In this document: positions 8,488 to 16,757 of the stretch, piece by piece
How positions within the stretch are numbered: position 1 is the stretch's first letter
Layout: the number at the start of each line of letters is the position of its first letter
NCBI GenBank assembly: GCA_963850425.1
Contig: CAWKLF010000001.1
Location: 62,001-126,000, forward strand
DNA from: Gp1-AA133 sp963850425
GTDB lineage: Bacteria > Acidobacteriota > Terriglobia > Terriglobales > Acidobacteriaceae
Length of the DNA stretch: 64,000 nt
Direction of reading: 5' to 3'
Position numbers and translations under genes: made by a program
Notes under the pieces: generated by a model
Told to the model about the DNA's origin: nothing
Databases searched by the model: none
The model's input: the letters and a program-made list of their open reading frames with translations, nothing else

Positions 8488-9900
8488 TTAGTTGGAGGGT
8501 CCCACAGGTTGGCGCGACTGTAGTTTTTCCACGATCATCGCTCCCAGCTGCGAGACGCTGCCCGCGCCCAGGGTCAGGATCATGTCGCCGTCCGCGGCTT
8601 CGGAAGACACGGATTCGGCGACCTCCGCGAAAGAGGGGCCGTACCGAACTTTCTGGCCAGAGGCTTCCTGGATCCGTGTGGCCAGGATTTCTCCCGAGAT
8701 GCCCTCGATGGGCTTTTCGCTGGCCGCATAGATGTCGAGAATGCGGAGTGTGTCGGCGTCCTGGAAGGCGGTGGCGAAATTTTCCAGTAACTCCCGGGTA
8801 CGCGTGTAGCGGTGCGGTTGGAAGACTACGTGCACCTTACGGAAACCGCACTGCCTCGCCGCGGCAAGGGTGGCCTTGATTTCGGTCGGGTGGTGTCCGT
8901 AGTCGTCGATCACGGTGACGCCTCCGGCTTTTCCCTTGAGTTGAAATCGGCGGTCGACGCCGCGAAAGTTCTCGAGAGCCGCGCGTATGATTTCGACTGG
9001 AATCTCGAGACCGATTCCGGCTGCGATGGCAGCGGTCGCGTTCAGGATGTTGTGAGAGCCGGGCACGCGGAGCACGAACTCAGCGAGCTGCTTCGCCCGG
9101 TAACTGACCCGGAAATAGGTCAGGGGGCGATGCTCACCGGGCTGCTGCTCGATCTTGCCCGGACGGATGAGGAAGTCGGATCCTCGTCGCGTTCCGTAGG
9201 TGACCACTCGTCTTTGAACCTGCGGCAGCAGCTTGCGAAGGATGGGATCATCGTTGCAGGCCACGATCATTCCGTAGAAGGGCACGCGATCCATGAATTC
9301 CAGGAACGTCTGGCGGACATCGCGCATGTTGCGGTAGCAGTCCATGTGCTCGCGGTCGATGTTGGTGACGATCGACAGGATCGGGGATAGCTTCAGGAAC
9401 GAACGATCGCTCTCGTCGGCCTCGGCGACCAGGTATTGCGATTTGCCGAGGCGGGCGTTCGAACCCATGGCATCGACGCGGCCGCCGACCACCACGGTGG
9501 GGTCGAGGCCGCCCGCGGCGAGTACTGCGGCGACCATCGAGGTGGTAGTCGTCTTGCCATGCATGCCGGCGATGGCGATGCCGTACTTCAAACGCATGAG
9601 TTCAGCGAGCATTTCCGCGCGCTGAATGACCGGGATATGAAGTTTGCGGGCTTCAGCAACCTCGGGGTTCTCAGGCGAGATGGCGGAACTGGTGACGATC
9701 ACATCCGCTCCTGAGACATTTTCGGCGGAGTGGCCTTCGAAGGTGATGGCACCCAGGACGGCCAGTCTTTGTGTAACCGCGGAGCTCTTCAAATCGGAGC
9801 CGGAGATCTTGTAGCCGAGATTCAGCAGCACCTCAGCAATACCACTCATGCCGATGCCGCCGATGCCTACGAAATGGATGCGCTGGATTTTGGCGAACAT
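8488..9900 (-). CDS. murC: UDP-N-acetylmuramate--L-alanine ligase
   Basis: MurC adds L-alanine to UDP-MurNAc, the first amino acid of the peptidoglycan stem, using ATP in the cytoplasm. The 470-residue protein has the Rossmann opening IHFVGIGGIGMSGIAEVL, the ATP-binding loop GMHGKTTT near residue 115, the central-domain motif EADESDRSFLKL near residue 165, and the C-terminal domain motif DDYGHHPTEIKATL near residue 320. Length and motif order match the family. It lies downstream of murG in the same direction, with a 233-bp spacer holding a degenerate GGCTACTGGCTGGTAGC repeat. No murB follows. Confidence 0.97.
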   Translation of the reverse strand: MFAKIQRIHFVGIGGIGMSGIAEVLLNLGYKISGSDLKSSAVTQRLAVLGAITFEGHSAENVSGADVIVTSSAISPENPEVAEARKLHIPVIQRAEMLAELMRLKYGIAIAGMHGKTTTTSMVAAVLAAGGLDPTVVVGGRVDAMGSNARLGKSQYLVAEADESDRSFLKLSPILSIVTNIDREHMDCYRNMRDVRQTFLEFMDRVPFYGMIVACNDDPILRKLLPQVQRRVVTYGTRRGSDFLIRPGKIEQQPGEHRPLTYFRVSYRAKQLAEFVLRVPGSHNILNATAAIAAGIGLEIPVEIIRAALENFRGVDRRFQLKGKAGGVTVIDDYGHHPTEIKATLAAARQCGFRKVHVVFQPHRYTRTRELLENFATAFQDADTLRILDIYAASEKPIEGISGEILATRIQEASGQKVRYGPSFAEVAESVSSEAADGDMILTLGAGSVSQLGAMIVEKLQSRQPVGPSN

Positions 9901-9906
9901 GAATTT

Positions 9907-9937
9907 GGCTGCTGGCTACTGGCTGGTAGCTGTTGGC
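9907..9937. repeat. Degenerate GGCTACTGGCTGG repeat
   Basis: A run of overlapping GCTGG, GCTAC and GTAGC words sits just upstream of the murC start. It is self-complementary in part and resembles the word-like repeats at 11222-11363. It is intergenic and its role is unknown. Confidence 0.45.
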
Positions 9938-10133
9938 AATCCTAATTTTTTGGAGCTTTGGTCAGCATAAAGCATTTTTGGTTGGCGCGGGAAATGGGAG
10001 TCGCGGAGAGAAGATCAATTGGGTCTGTGCCGATCGAAGTGCCCAGGGTCCTTTGAGTGCGTTCGGCTTTCGCCTCATTGCGCTCGGGATGACAAACTCA
10101 AAAGAGAGCCCTGGTGAATCCAGTTCCATGCGA

Positions 10134-11210
10134 TCAGATCCTGATCCGGGAATCGATCAGTTCCTCCACGATAGCGGCGATTTCTTCGACCGCCTTCGGA
10201 TGGGCCAAAGCTCTCGCTGCGGTTGACATCCGTTGCAGGCGGGAGTTGTCGTCGATGAGGGCGGTGATGGTGTCGACGAGGTAGGCGGACTCTAACTTCG
10301 ATTCTTCGACAACGACGGCTGCTCCGGCGCGCTCGAGGGCGCGGGCGTTGACGTTTTGGTGGTCGTCGGCGGCGCGCGGGAACGGGACGAATATGGCAGG
10401 TTTGCCCGCGGCCGTGATTTCGCCGACGGTGCTGGCTCCCGAACGGCAGACCAGAAGATCGGCGCGGGCGAACATGGCGGACATGTCGTCGATGAATTTA
10501 TGGACTTCGCCGGAGATGTTTGACTGTGCGTAGGCCGTGAAGACGCGCTCAAAATCGCGCTCGCCGGTTTGATGCACGATGTGAATCGCGGGCGCGCGCT
10601 GCCTGAGTCCGGGCAACGATTCGATCATCGCGTCATTGATGGCCCGGGCGCCCTGGCTGCCCCCGAAAACCAGCAGCGTGGGCTGGCTTCCTGGAGATTT
10701 TGGAGGAATTTGAAAGAACGCAGGCCGCACCGGGACACCGGTGACATGGCAGTTCGGAAAATATTTGCAGGTCTCTTCGAAGTGGACGGCTCCGGCCGAA
10801 ACCCAGCGGGCGACTAAGCGATTCGCAAAGCCCGGCACAACGTTCGGCTCGAAGGCGATGGTCGGAGTGCCCCGCATGATGGCTGCGGCCATGGCTGGGC
10901 CGGAGGCGTATCCGCCAACTCCGATGACGACGTCCGGCTGGAACTCGCTGAGCATGCGGCGCGAATTCCAAACGGCGCGCGGGAGATCGAGCGAAGTTTT
11001 GAGTCGAGTGGCGAGGCTCACGTTCTTGAGCGCGCCCACCTGCACCAGGCGGAGTTCGAAGCCTGCGGCCGGAACGAGGCGGTTTTCCATACCGCGCGGC
11101 GTCCCGATAAAGAGCAGTTCGGCGGCGTACGCCTTCTTCAGTTGTTGGGCGATGGCGAGCGCGGGAATGACGTGTCCACCGGTGCCGCCGCCCGCCAAGA
11201 CTACGCGCAT
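10134..11210 (-). CDS. murG: UDP-GlcNAc:lipid I N-acetylglucosaminyltransferase MurG
   Basis: MurG transfers GlcNAc to lipid I to make lipid II on the inner face of the cytoplasmic membrane. The 358-residue GT-B fold protein opens VVLAGGGTGGHVIPALAIA with the G-loop GGGTGGH, and has GVGGYASGPAM near residue 97, the second G-loop GGSQGARAIN near residue 185, and the donor site region VCRSGASTVGEITAAGKPAI near residue 255. Length is normal. The ATG start at 11210 is followed upstream by a 150-bp spacer that is largely a long inverted repeat, so the ftsW-murG junction may be subject to RNA structure. Confidence 0.97.
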   Translation of the reverse strand: MRVVLAGGGTGGHVIPALAIAQQLKKAYAAELLFIGTPRGMENRLVPAAGFELRLVQVGALKNVSLATRLKTSLDLPRAVWNSRRMLSEFQPDVVIGVGGYASGPAMAAAIMRGTPTIAFEPNVVPGFANRLVARWVSAGAVHFEETCKYFPNCHVTGVPVRPAFFQIPPKSPGSQPTLLVFGGSQGARAINDAMIESLPGLRQRAPAIHIVHQTGERDFERVFTAYAQSNISGEVHKFIDDMSAMFARADLLVCRSGASTVGEITAAGKPAIFVPFPRAADDHQNVNARALERAGAAVVVEESKLESAYLVDTITALIDDNSRLQRMSTAARALAHPKAVEEIAAIVEELIDSRIRI

Positions 11211-11221
11211 GAGGGTATTTT

Positions 11222-11363
11222 AGCTTCGAGCCCCGAGCTGCGAGCTTCGAGCTTACGGCTCCAACGCCGCAGCGGCGCAGTTAGACTCGGAATCGCAAGC
11301 TGCTGGACCGTTGCTGCACATCGATCAGGGTGCTCGTAGCTCGAAGCTCGCGGCTCGTAGCTC
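11222..11363. repeat. Long inverted repeat of AGCTTCGAGC words
   Basis: The left part (11222-11258) and right part (11332-11363) are built of AGCTTCGAGC, CGAGCTGCGAGC and GCTCGTAGCTC words and are imperfect reverse complements of each other over about 32 bases, with a loop of about 73 bases. The right arm reaches the ftsW stop. The element fills the ftsW-murG spacer and could form a large hairpin in the transcript. Confidence 0.6.
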
Positions 11364-12453
11364 ATTCCGCTTGCTTCGAAATGTTCAGCAACACGCCTAC
11401 GCAGCCCAGCATCACGAACAGTGACGATCCCCCATACGACACGAAAGGCAGCGGGATTCCTTTGGTCGGCATCAAGCCCAGGACCACGCTGATGTTGATG
11501 AAGGCCTGCAGGATGATCATGCTGGTGATGCCGACGGCGAGAAATCTTCCGAACAGGTCGTTGGTGCGCAGGGCGGTTCGGGTCCCGCGCCATAGGAAAA
11601 TCGCGAACAAGACCGTGACGAACAACGCGCCCACCAGTCCGAGTTCCTCGGCGGTCACGGCAAAAATGAAGTCGGTGTGCGGCTCCGGCAAATAGAACAA
11701 CTTCTGCTTGCCTTCCATCAGGCCGAGGCCCGTCAGGCCACCGGTGCTCACGGCAATCAACGATTGAATGATGTGAAAGCCGGTGCCCCTGGGATCGGCA
11801 TACGGATTCCAGAAGGCCATGATCCGGTCGCGCCGCCAGCTCACGTGAAAGAGCAGGAAGTAGAGAGGAAGCAGGGACGCGGCAAATCCGTAGGCAAAAT
11901 AGCGCACCTGCATTCCGGCCACGAACAGGATGGCCGCCGTGATGCCGGCGCACGCGATGGCAGTGCCGAGGTCGGGCTGCGCGACGATCAGCAATAGAAA
12001 GACCAGGGTCGGCACGATCGCCGGGAGCAGAGTGTTCTTCCAGTCTTCAATGGCCTTGGTGCGGCTCTCCAGGAAAAACGCCAGGAACAGGATCAATGTG
12101 GGCTTGGCAAGTTCCGACGGTTCGAGCGAGAAACCGCTCCAGCGAATCCAGCGATGCGTGTTATGCGTCCGGTCAAGCAGAAACACGCTGAGCAGCAAGA
12201 GCGTGGTCACGGCCAGCAATGAGAAAACCACACCCGGGTGCTTGTAGCGGCGGTAATCGATCTTCATCGCGACCAGCATTGCCAGAATGCCGGCTACGGC
12301 CCAGGAGAACTGTTTGAGAACGAAGGTGTAGGGCGATCCGAAGCGCTCCTTCGCCATGACGGCTGAGGCGCTGAACACCATCACCAGGCCGACGAAAACC
12401 AGCAGCATCGTGACGGTGAACAGCCAACGATCGACGCTGACGCGCTTGGCCAT
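11362..12453 (-). CDS. ftsW: SEDS peptidoglycan glycosyltransferase FtsW
   Basis: FtsW is the membrane glycan polymerase of the divisome and works with FtsI. The 363-residue protein is hydrophobic, with about ten membrane helices. It has the SEDS features KIDYRRYKHPGV, GFSLEPSELAKPTLILFLA near residue 110, the large periplasmic loop around residues 195-240, PEPHTDFIFAVTAEELG near residue 245, and the C-terminal PFVSYGGSSLFVML near residue 335. Location between murD and murG inside the dcw cluster favours FtsW over RodA. It starts with ATG at 12453 and has no strong ribosome binding site. Confidence 0.95.
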   Translation of the reverse strand: MAKRVSVDRWLFTVTMLLVFVGLVMVFSASAVMAKERFGSPYTFVLKQFSWAVAGILAMLVAMKIDYRRYKHPGVVFSLLAVTTLLLLSVFLLDRTHNTHRWIRWSGFSLEPSELAKPTLILFLAFFLESRTKAIEDWKNTLLPAIVPTLVFLLLIVAQPDLGTAIACAGITAAILFVAGMQVRYFAYGFAASLLPLYFLLFHVSWRRDRIMAFWNPYADPRGTGFHIIQSLIAVSTGGLTGLGLMEGKQKLFYLPEPHTDFIFAVTAEELGLVGALFVTVLFAIFLWRGTRTALRTNDLFGRFLAVGITSMIILQAFINISVVLGLMPTKGIPLPFVSYGGSSLFVMLGCVGVLLNISKQAE

Positions 12454-12606
12454 GAATTTTTATTTCAACACGGAGTCAGGGAGAGGCGGAGTGTTTTTGG
12501 ATGGGAAGTTAAGACCTAGTGCTGACTAGTTTGGTTCATGCGCGAAAAGCTTGTGGAGCCGTTCGACCGACAAACCTCCAGACACGCGAGCCGTCGAGAT
12601 TTGAGC

Positions 12607-13974
12607 TTATATCTTCATTGGTTGCGTTTGAATGGCTTGAACGATCTCCTTGAAGACTCGTCCTCTATGGTTGTAGCTCTGAAACTGGTCGAAGCTGGCG
12701 CAGGCAGGGGCCAACAGGACGATGTCGCCGGGTTGAGCTACTGCGGCGGCCCGGCGGATGGCATTCTCCAGGGTTTCCGCGTGCACGATCTCGGCGGCGC
12801 CTTTGATGTGTGATTCAATCTTTTCCGCCGCCGCGCCGATCGTATAGACGCGTTTCACGCGCTCGCGCAGCAGATCGTTGAGCACGGTGTAGTCACTGCC
12901 CTTGTCTTTCCCGCCGAGAATCAGGTGAATGTTTTTCGGGAAGGATTCCAGCGCTTTGATGGTGGCGTCGACGTTGGTGGCCTTCGAGTCGTTGAAGTAC
13001 TCGACGCCTTTGATGGTTGCCACGTACTCCAGCCGGTGTTCGACGGCCTTGAAATTCTTGATGGCCTCGCGGATTTTCGCCGGCTCGCAGCCCATGAGGC
13101 CTCCGGCGCAGACTCCGGCCAGCACGTTCTCCACGTTGTGGGCGCCCTTCAGGGGGATTTCGCTGACCAGCATGACCTCGCGCTGGCCGGTAGCATCGCG
13201 GAAAAGAATCTTCCCGTCGCGCACGAACGCGCCGTTTTGCACTTCCTGCTTGCGGCTGAACCAGAACACCTGCGCCCGGGTACGATCGCGCAAGGTGCGG
13301 CAAGTGGGGTCATCTTCGTTCAGCACGGCAAAATCGTCGGGCTGCTGGTTTTCGAAGATACGCGCTTTCGCGTCTATGTAAGTTTGGAAAGTGCGGTGAC
13401 GATCAAGGTGGTCGGGGGTAATGTTGAGGACGACTGCCACCTTCGGACGGAAGGTCTGAATCGTCTCCAGCTGAAAACTCGAAATCTCAAGGACGAAGAC
13501 GGTTTCTTTGGTCGCAGCTGCGATCAAAGAGATGGCGGGCGTACCGATATTGCCCCCGACCGCGACTGAAAGGCCTCCGGCGGCGAGAATCTCACCCGCC
13601 AGGGTGGTAGTGGTGGTTTTGCCGTTAGAGCCGGTGATGGCGACGATCGGGCCCGTCAGGTTTTGCGCGGCCAATTCAATTTCGCCGATGACAGGTTCCC
13701 CCGAGGCGCGGGCTTGCACCAGTGGAGGCGCGTCCACGGGAACTCCCGGGCTGACGACAATCAGGTCCTGGCCTCGAAAGGTACGTTCGCCATGGCCGCC
13801 GGTTTCAACGGTGATGCCATGATCGAGCAGGATGGGAATCTCTTCCCCCAGTTGGTCGGGGGATTTGGTGTCGGAGACAGTGACTCGGGCGCCTCTCGCT
13901 TTCAGAAACAATGCTGAGGCAACGCCCGATTTGCCGAGGCCGACGACGAGGACGCGCTTGTCTTTGAGATCCAC
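12607..13974 (-). CDS. murD: UDP-N-acetylmuramoylalanine--D-glutamate ligase
   Basis: MurD adds D-glutamate to UDP-MurNAc-L-Ala. The 455-residue protein begins with a GTG codon and has the uracil-recognition opening VLVVGLGKSGVASALFL, the ATP-binding loop GSNGKTTTTTLAGEIL near residue 115, the metal and substrate region NITPDHLDRH near residue 185, and the C-terminal domain with YFNDSKATNVDATIKAL near residue 310 and LLAPACASFDQFQSYNHRG near residue 430. It is separated from ftsW by about 150 bp and from mraY by about 220 bp that includes a CACAGAG repeat. Confidence 0.97.
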   Translation of the reverse strand: MDLKDKRVLVVGLGKSGVASALFLKARGARVTVSDTKSPDQLGEEIPILLDHGITVETGGHGERTFRGQDLIVVSPGVPVDAPPLVQARASGEPVIGEIELAAQNLTGPIVAITGSNGKTTTTTLAGEILAAGGLSVAVGGNIGTPAISLIAAATKETVFVLEISSFQLETIQTFRPKVAVVLNITPDHLDRHRTFQTYIDAKARIFENQQPDDFAVLNEDDPTCRTLRDRTRAQVFWFSRKQEVQNGAFVRDGKILFRDATGQREVMLVSEIPLKGAHNVENVLAGVCAGGLMGCEPAKIREAIKNFKAVEHRLEYVATIKGVEYFNDSKATNVDATIKALESFPKNIHLILGGKDKGSDYTVLNDLLRERVKRVYTIGAAAEKIESHIKGAAEIVHAETLENAIRRAAAVAQPGDIVLLAPACASFDQFQSYNHRGRVFKEIVQAIQTQPMKI

Positions 13975-14023
13975 GAGAAACTAATTTCTATCACAGAGCA
14001 TGCTGTGGGTTTAAGAACGTCTG

Positions 14024-14180
14024 CACCACAGAGTCACAGAGACACAGAGAAAGAAAGGGCTGATTGTGACAAAGAGGGGGGATGTTCTCACGAGCCTAGA
14101 GCAAGCATGATCAGGGCCGGGTGAATTTTGCTCTCATAAGACCAATCTTAGATTCTTTTCTGTGGATCTGTGCCTCGGTC
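14024..14180. repeat. CACAGAG-type inverted repeat between murD and mraY
   Basis: The left arm CACCACAGAGTCACAGAGAC (14024 onward) is mirrored at 14153-14180 by TTCTTTTCTGTGGATCTGTG followed by CCTCGGTCG. About 90 bases lie between the arms. It is a second copy of the family seen at 1838-1908 and 26108-26177. Confidence 0.65.
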
Positions 14181-14192
14181 GTAAAGACGTTC

Positions 14193-15326
14193 CTACCTGA
14201 GTTTCAAGGTCGTCAGGGCGAACAGGGCGAACACCAGCGACGCAATCCAGAAACGCACAATCACTTTGGATTCGGACCAGCCCATCAGTTCGAAGTGGTG
14301 ATGTATGGGCGCCATCTTGAATATTCTCTTCTTGCGCAATTTGTAGGAGGCGACCTGCAGGATCACAGAGAGAGCCTCAATCACGAATACGCCGCCGATG
14401 AAGGGCAAAAGCAGTTCCTGCTTGATCATCACGGCGACCGTTCCAATAGCCCCACCCAAGGCTAGCGAACCCACATCACCCATGAAAACTTCAGCCGGAT
14501 GGGCGTTGTACCAGAGAAAGCCGATGGCCGATCCGACCATCGCGCCACAGAATATGGTCAACTCTCCCACTTGCGGCATACGCTGCAGTTCGAGATAGGA
14601 AGCGAACGTCGCGTGACCGCTGACGTAGGTCAGTACCGTCAAGGCTCCGGCGGCAATCACGGTGCAACCGATGGCCAGCCCGTCGAGGCCGTCGGTAAGA
14701 TTTACGGCGTTGCTTGAGCCCACGATCACCATGCACACGAAAATCACGAACGGGATGAAGGCCAGCGGCCACAGGTGCGGGTTGTGCACCCAGCGCTCGA
14801 TAACCAGGTCCGGTCGAAACTGCTTGATGAACGGGACGATCAGCTTGGTGGAGTACATGCCGCGGGACTGCATGGCGATCAGCGTGCCCGCTATCAAGAG
14901 GCTGGTCAAAATTTGCAGTCCAAGTTTGGCGCGTGCCGTGAGACCTAGATTGCGACGCTGGACCACCTTTATATAGTCGTCGGCAAAGCCGATGGCAGCG
15001 AAGGCACAGGTTGAAGCGATCGCGAGCCAGACAAACACATTGCTGAGATCTGCCCACAGCAGCGTGGGCACGACGATTGCGATCGCGATCAGCAGGCCTC
15101 CCATGGTGGGAGTGCCCGCTTTTTTCTGATGAGCCTTGGGGCCTTCTTCCCGGATGTACTGGCCAATTTGAAATTCGCGCAGGCGGTTGATGACCATCGG
15201 GCCAACGATCAGCCCGGTGAACAAGGCGGTCAAACTGGCAAAGGCGGTGCGAAACGTCAGATAACGGAAGATCCGGAATGGCGGGAAGTAATGATAAAGC
15301 TTGACGAATAGCAGCCAGTAAAGCAA
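14193..15326 (-). CDS. mraY: Phospho-N-acetylmuramoyl-pentapeptide transferase MraY
   Basis: MraY moves phospho-MurNAc-pentapeptide onto undecaprenyl phosphate to give lipid I. The 377-residue protein has about ten membrane helices and the key motifs TPTMGGLLI near residue 75, the aspartate pair region GFADDYIK near residue 115, NAVNLTDGLDGLAIG near residue 210, MGDVGSLALGGAIG near residue 285 and PIHHHFELMGW near residue 340. The start is a TTG codon at 15326 with GGAGG four bases upstream, and the N-terminus MLYWLL with FRIFRYLTFRT matches the family. A simple repeat of GGTCGTC words lies just upstream. Confidence 0.96.
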   Translation of the reverse strand: MLYWLLFVKLYHYFPPFRIFRYLTFRTAFASLTALFTGLIVGPMVINRLREFQIGQYIREEGPKAHQKKAGTPTMGGLLIAIAIVVPTLLWADLSNVFVWLAIASTCAFAAIGFADDYIKVVQRRNLGLTARAKLGLQILTSLLIAGTLIAMQSRGMYSTKLIVPFIKQFRPDLVIERWVHNPHLWPLAFIPFVIFVCMVIVGSSNAVNLTDGLDGLAIGCTVIAAGALTVLTYVSGHATFASYLELQRMPQVGELTIFCGAMVGSAIGFLWYNAHPAEVFMGDVGSLALGGAIGTVAVMIKQELLLPFIGGVFVIEALSVILQVASYKLRKKRIFKMAPIHHHFELMGWSESKVIVRFWIASLVFALFALTTLKLR

Positions 15327-15341
15327 TCGTCCTCCAGAACC

Positions 15342-15371
15342 GGTCGTCGGTGGTTGGTCGTCGGTCGTTGG
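15342..15371. repeat. GGTCGTCGGTCGT low-complexity repeat
   Basis: Five overlapping GGTCGTC/GGTTGGTCG words fill the short murF-mraY spacer. The same word recurs inside the rsmH coding sequence at about 22181-22212, where it is translated. Confidence 0.55.
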
Positions 15372-15386
15372 CGGACCAATGATCCG

Positions 15387-16757
15387 CTAGCCGCTAATTT
15401 CTCTCCACTTCTCGAGCGCCTTTTCCAGCTTCACACCGCGCGATGCTTTCAGCAGGACCACGTCGCCGTCGCGGGTCTCGCGGGCCAGCCATTGTCCGGC
15501 TTCTTCGGAACTGGCAACAAACTCTGCGCGCGTCCCGGCTGCTTGGGCCGCATCCACCATATTCTGGGCCAGGCCTCGAACTCCGAGCAGAACATCGATG
15601 CTGCCCTTCGCCATCTGCCGCCCCGCCTCGCTGTGCATTTCCGGACCTGCAGGTCCAAGTTCCAGCATCTCACCCGCGACCACGATGCGCCGTTTCGCCG
15701 GCATCGAGGCCAGCGCATCGACCATGGCTTGCAGAGCTTTTGGATTGGAATTGTAACAATCGTTGATGACGCGGATGTTACCCACTTGGACGACCTGTCC
15801 GCGTTTGTCGGCAGCCTTCAGCGTTGCCAGGGCCGCGACAGCATCCGGCAGATGGATTCCCCTATCAAGAGCGACGGCCAAGGCGGCGAGGGCGTTCGAA
15901 ACGTTGTGGGTACCAACCAGCGGCAAGACGACCTGTTCGCGTACGCCCTTCACTTCAACATCGAAAATAGTGCCTTCGGCGCCGCGAGACTGAATGTTCT
16001 CCGCCCGCAGTGTGGCCGAAGCCTGCGTGCCATAGAGGACAACTTTCCCTTTAAAGTCGCGTCCGAATTGAGAGACGTACTCATCGTCCGCATTCAGGAC
16101 GGCTGTTCCTCCGGGCGGCAAGGATTCGATCAATTCGTACTTGGCCCGCGCAATGGCGCCGAGGGACTCGAAGTACTCCAGGTGTACAGGCGCAACAATC
16201 GTGACCACTCCAATTTCCGGTTGCGCGATTTTCGCCAACGCTGCAATCTCGCCCCCGTGCGACATGCCCATTTCGATCACGGCCACCTCATGGTCGGGCT
16301 CCAGTTTGAGAAGCATGAGGGGCAGTCCGAAATGATTGTTGAAGTTGCCTTCCGACTTGAGTACGCGGAAGCGGCTGCCTAGCACGTGGGCGATGGCTTC
16401 CTTGGTAGTGGTCTTGCCGGCCGATCCGGTGACCCCCACCACGGGCTTTCCCCAAAGGCGTCGAACGGCGGTAGCCAGCGTCTGCAGAGCAACCAGTGTG
16501 TCGTCGACGGCAAGCAGGAAAGTTTTGACCGAGTAGCGAGCCAGTTGATCCTTGCGCACTACGGCTGAGACCGCGCCTCGATCGAGGGCCTGTTGCACGA
16601 AGTCGTGGCCGTCGAGACGCTCGCCCTTGACTGCGAAGAAGAGTTCACCGGGCTGAATGGTTCGAGAGTCGATGGAGTATCCGGTCGCAATCTCCTTCAG
16701 TTCGCATTCGCCGGTTGCATTGAGAAACTCTTCGATTCGTGCCAGGGGGAGCTTCAT
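15387..16757 (-). CDS. murF: UDP-N-acetylmuramoyl-tripeptide--D-alanyl-D-alanine ligase
   Basis: MurF adds D-Ala-D-Ala to complete the pentapeptide precursor. The protein of about 456 residues opens KLPLARIEEFLNATGE, has the ATP-binding loop GSAGKTTTKEAIAHVL near residue 110, NNHFGLPLMLLKLEPDH near residue 140, GMSHGGEIAALAKIAQP near residue 165, and the C-terminal motif INDCYNSNPKALQAMVDAL near residue 330. ATG 16757 overlaps the murE stop as ATGA, which fixes the start and shows translational coupling. A longer upstream start inside murE is less likely. Confidence 0.96.
   Translation of the reverse strand: MKLPLARIEEFLNATGECELKEIATGYSIDSRTIQPGELFFAVKGERLDGHDFVQQALDRGAVSAVVRKDQLARYSVKTFLLAVDDTLVALQTLATAVRRLWGKPVVGVTGSAGKTTTKEAIAHVLGSRFRVLKSEGNFNNHFGLPLMLLKLEPDHEVAVIEMGMSHGGEIAALAKIAQPEIGVVTIVAPVHLEYFESLGAIARAKYELIESLPPGGTAVLNADDEYVSQFGRDFKGKVVLYGTQASATLRAENIQSRGAEGTIFDVEVKGVREQVVLPLVGTHNVSNALAALAVALDRGIHLPDAVAALATLKAADKRGQVVQVGNIRVINDCYNSNPKALQAMVDALASMPAKRRIVVAGEMLELGPAGPEMHSEAGRQMAKGSIDVLLGVRGLAQNMVDAAQAAGTRAEFVASSEEAGQWLARETRDGDVVLLKASRGVKLEKALEKWREISG

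Noticed and set aside
11201..11953. 250-codon minus-strand frame overlapping ftsW and murG
   Set aside because: It is an out-of-frame shadow of ftsW on the same strand with no motif.
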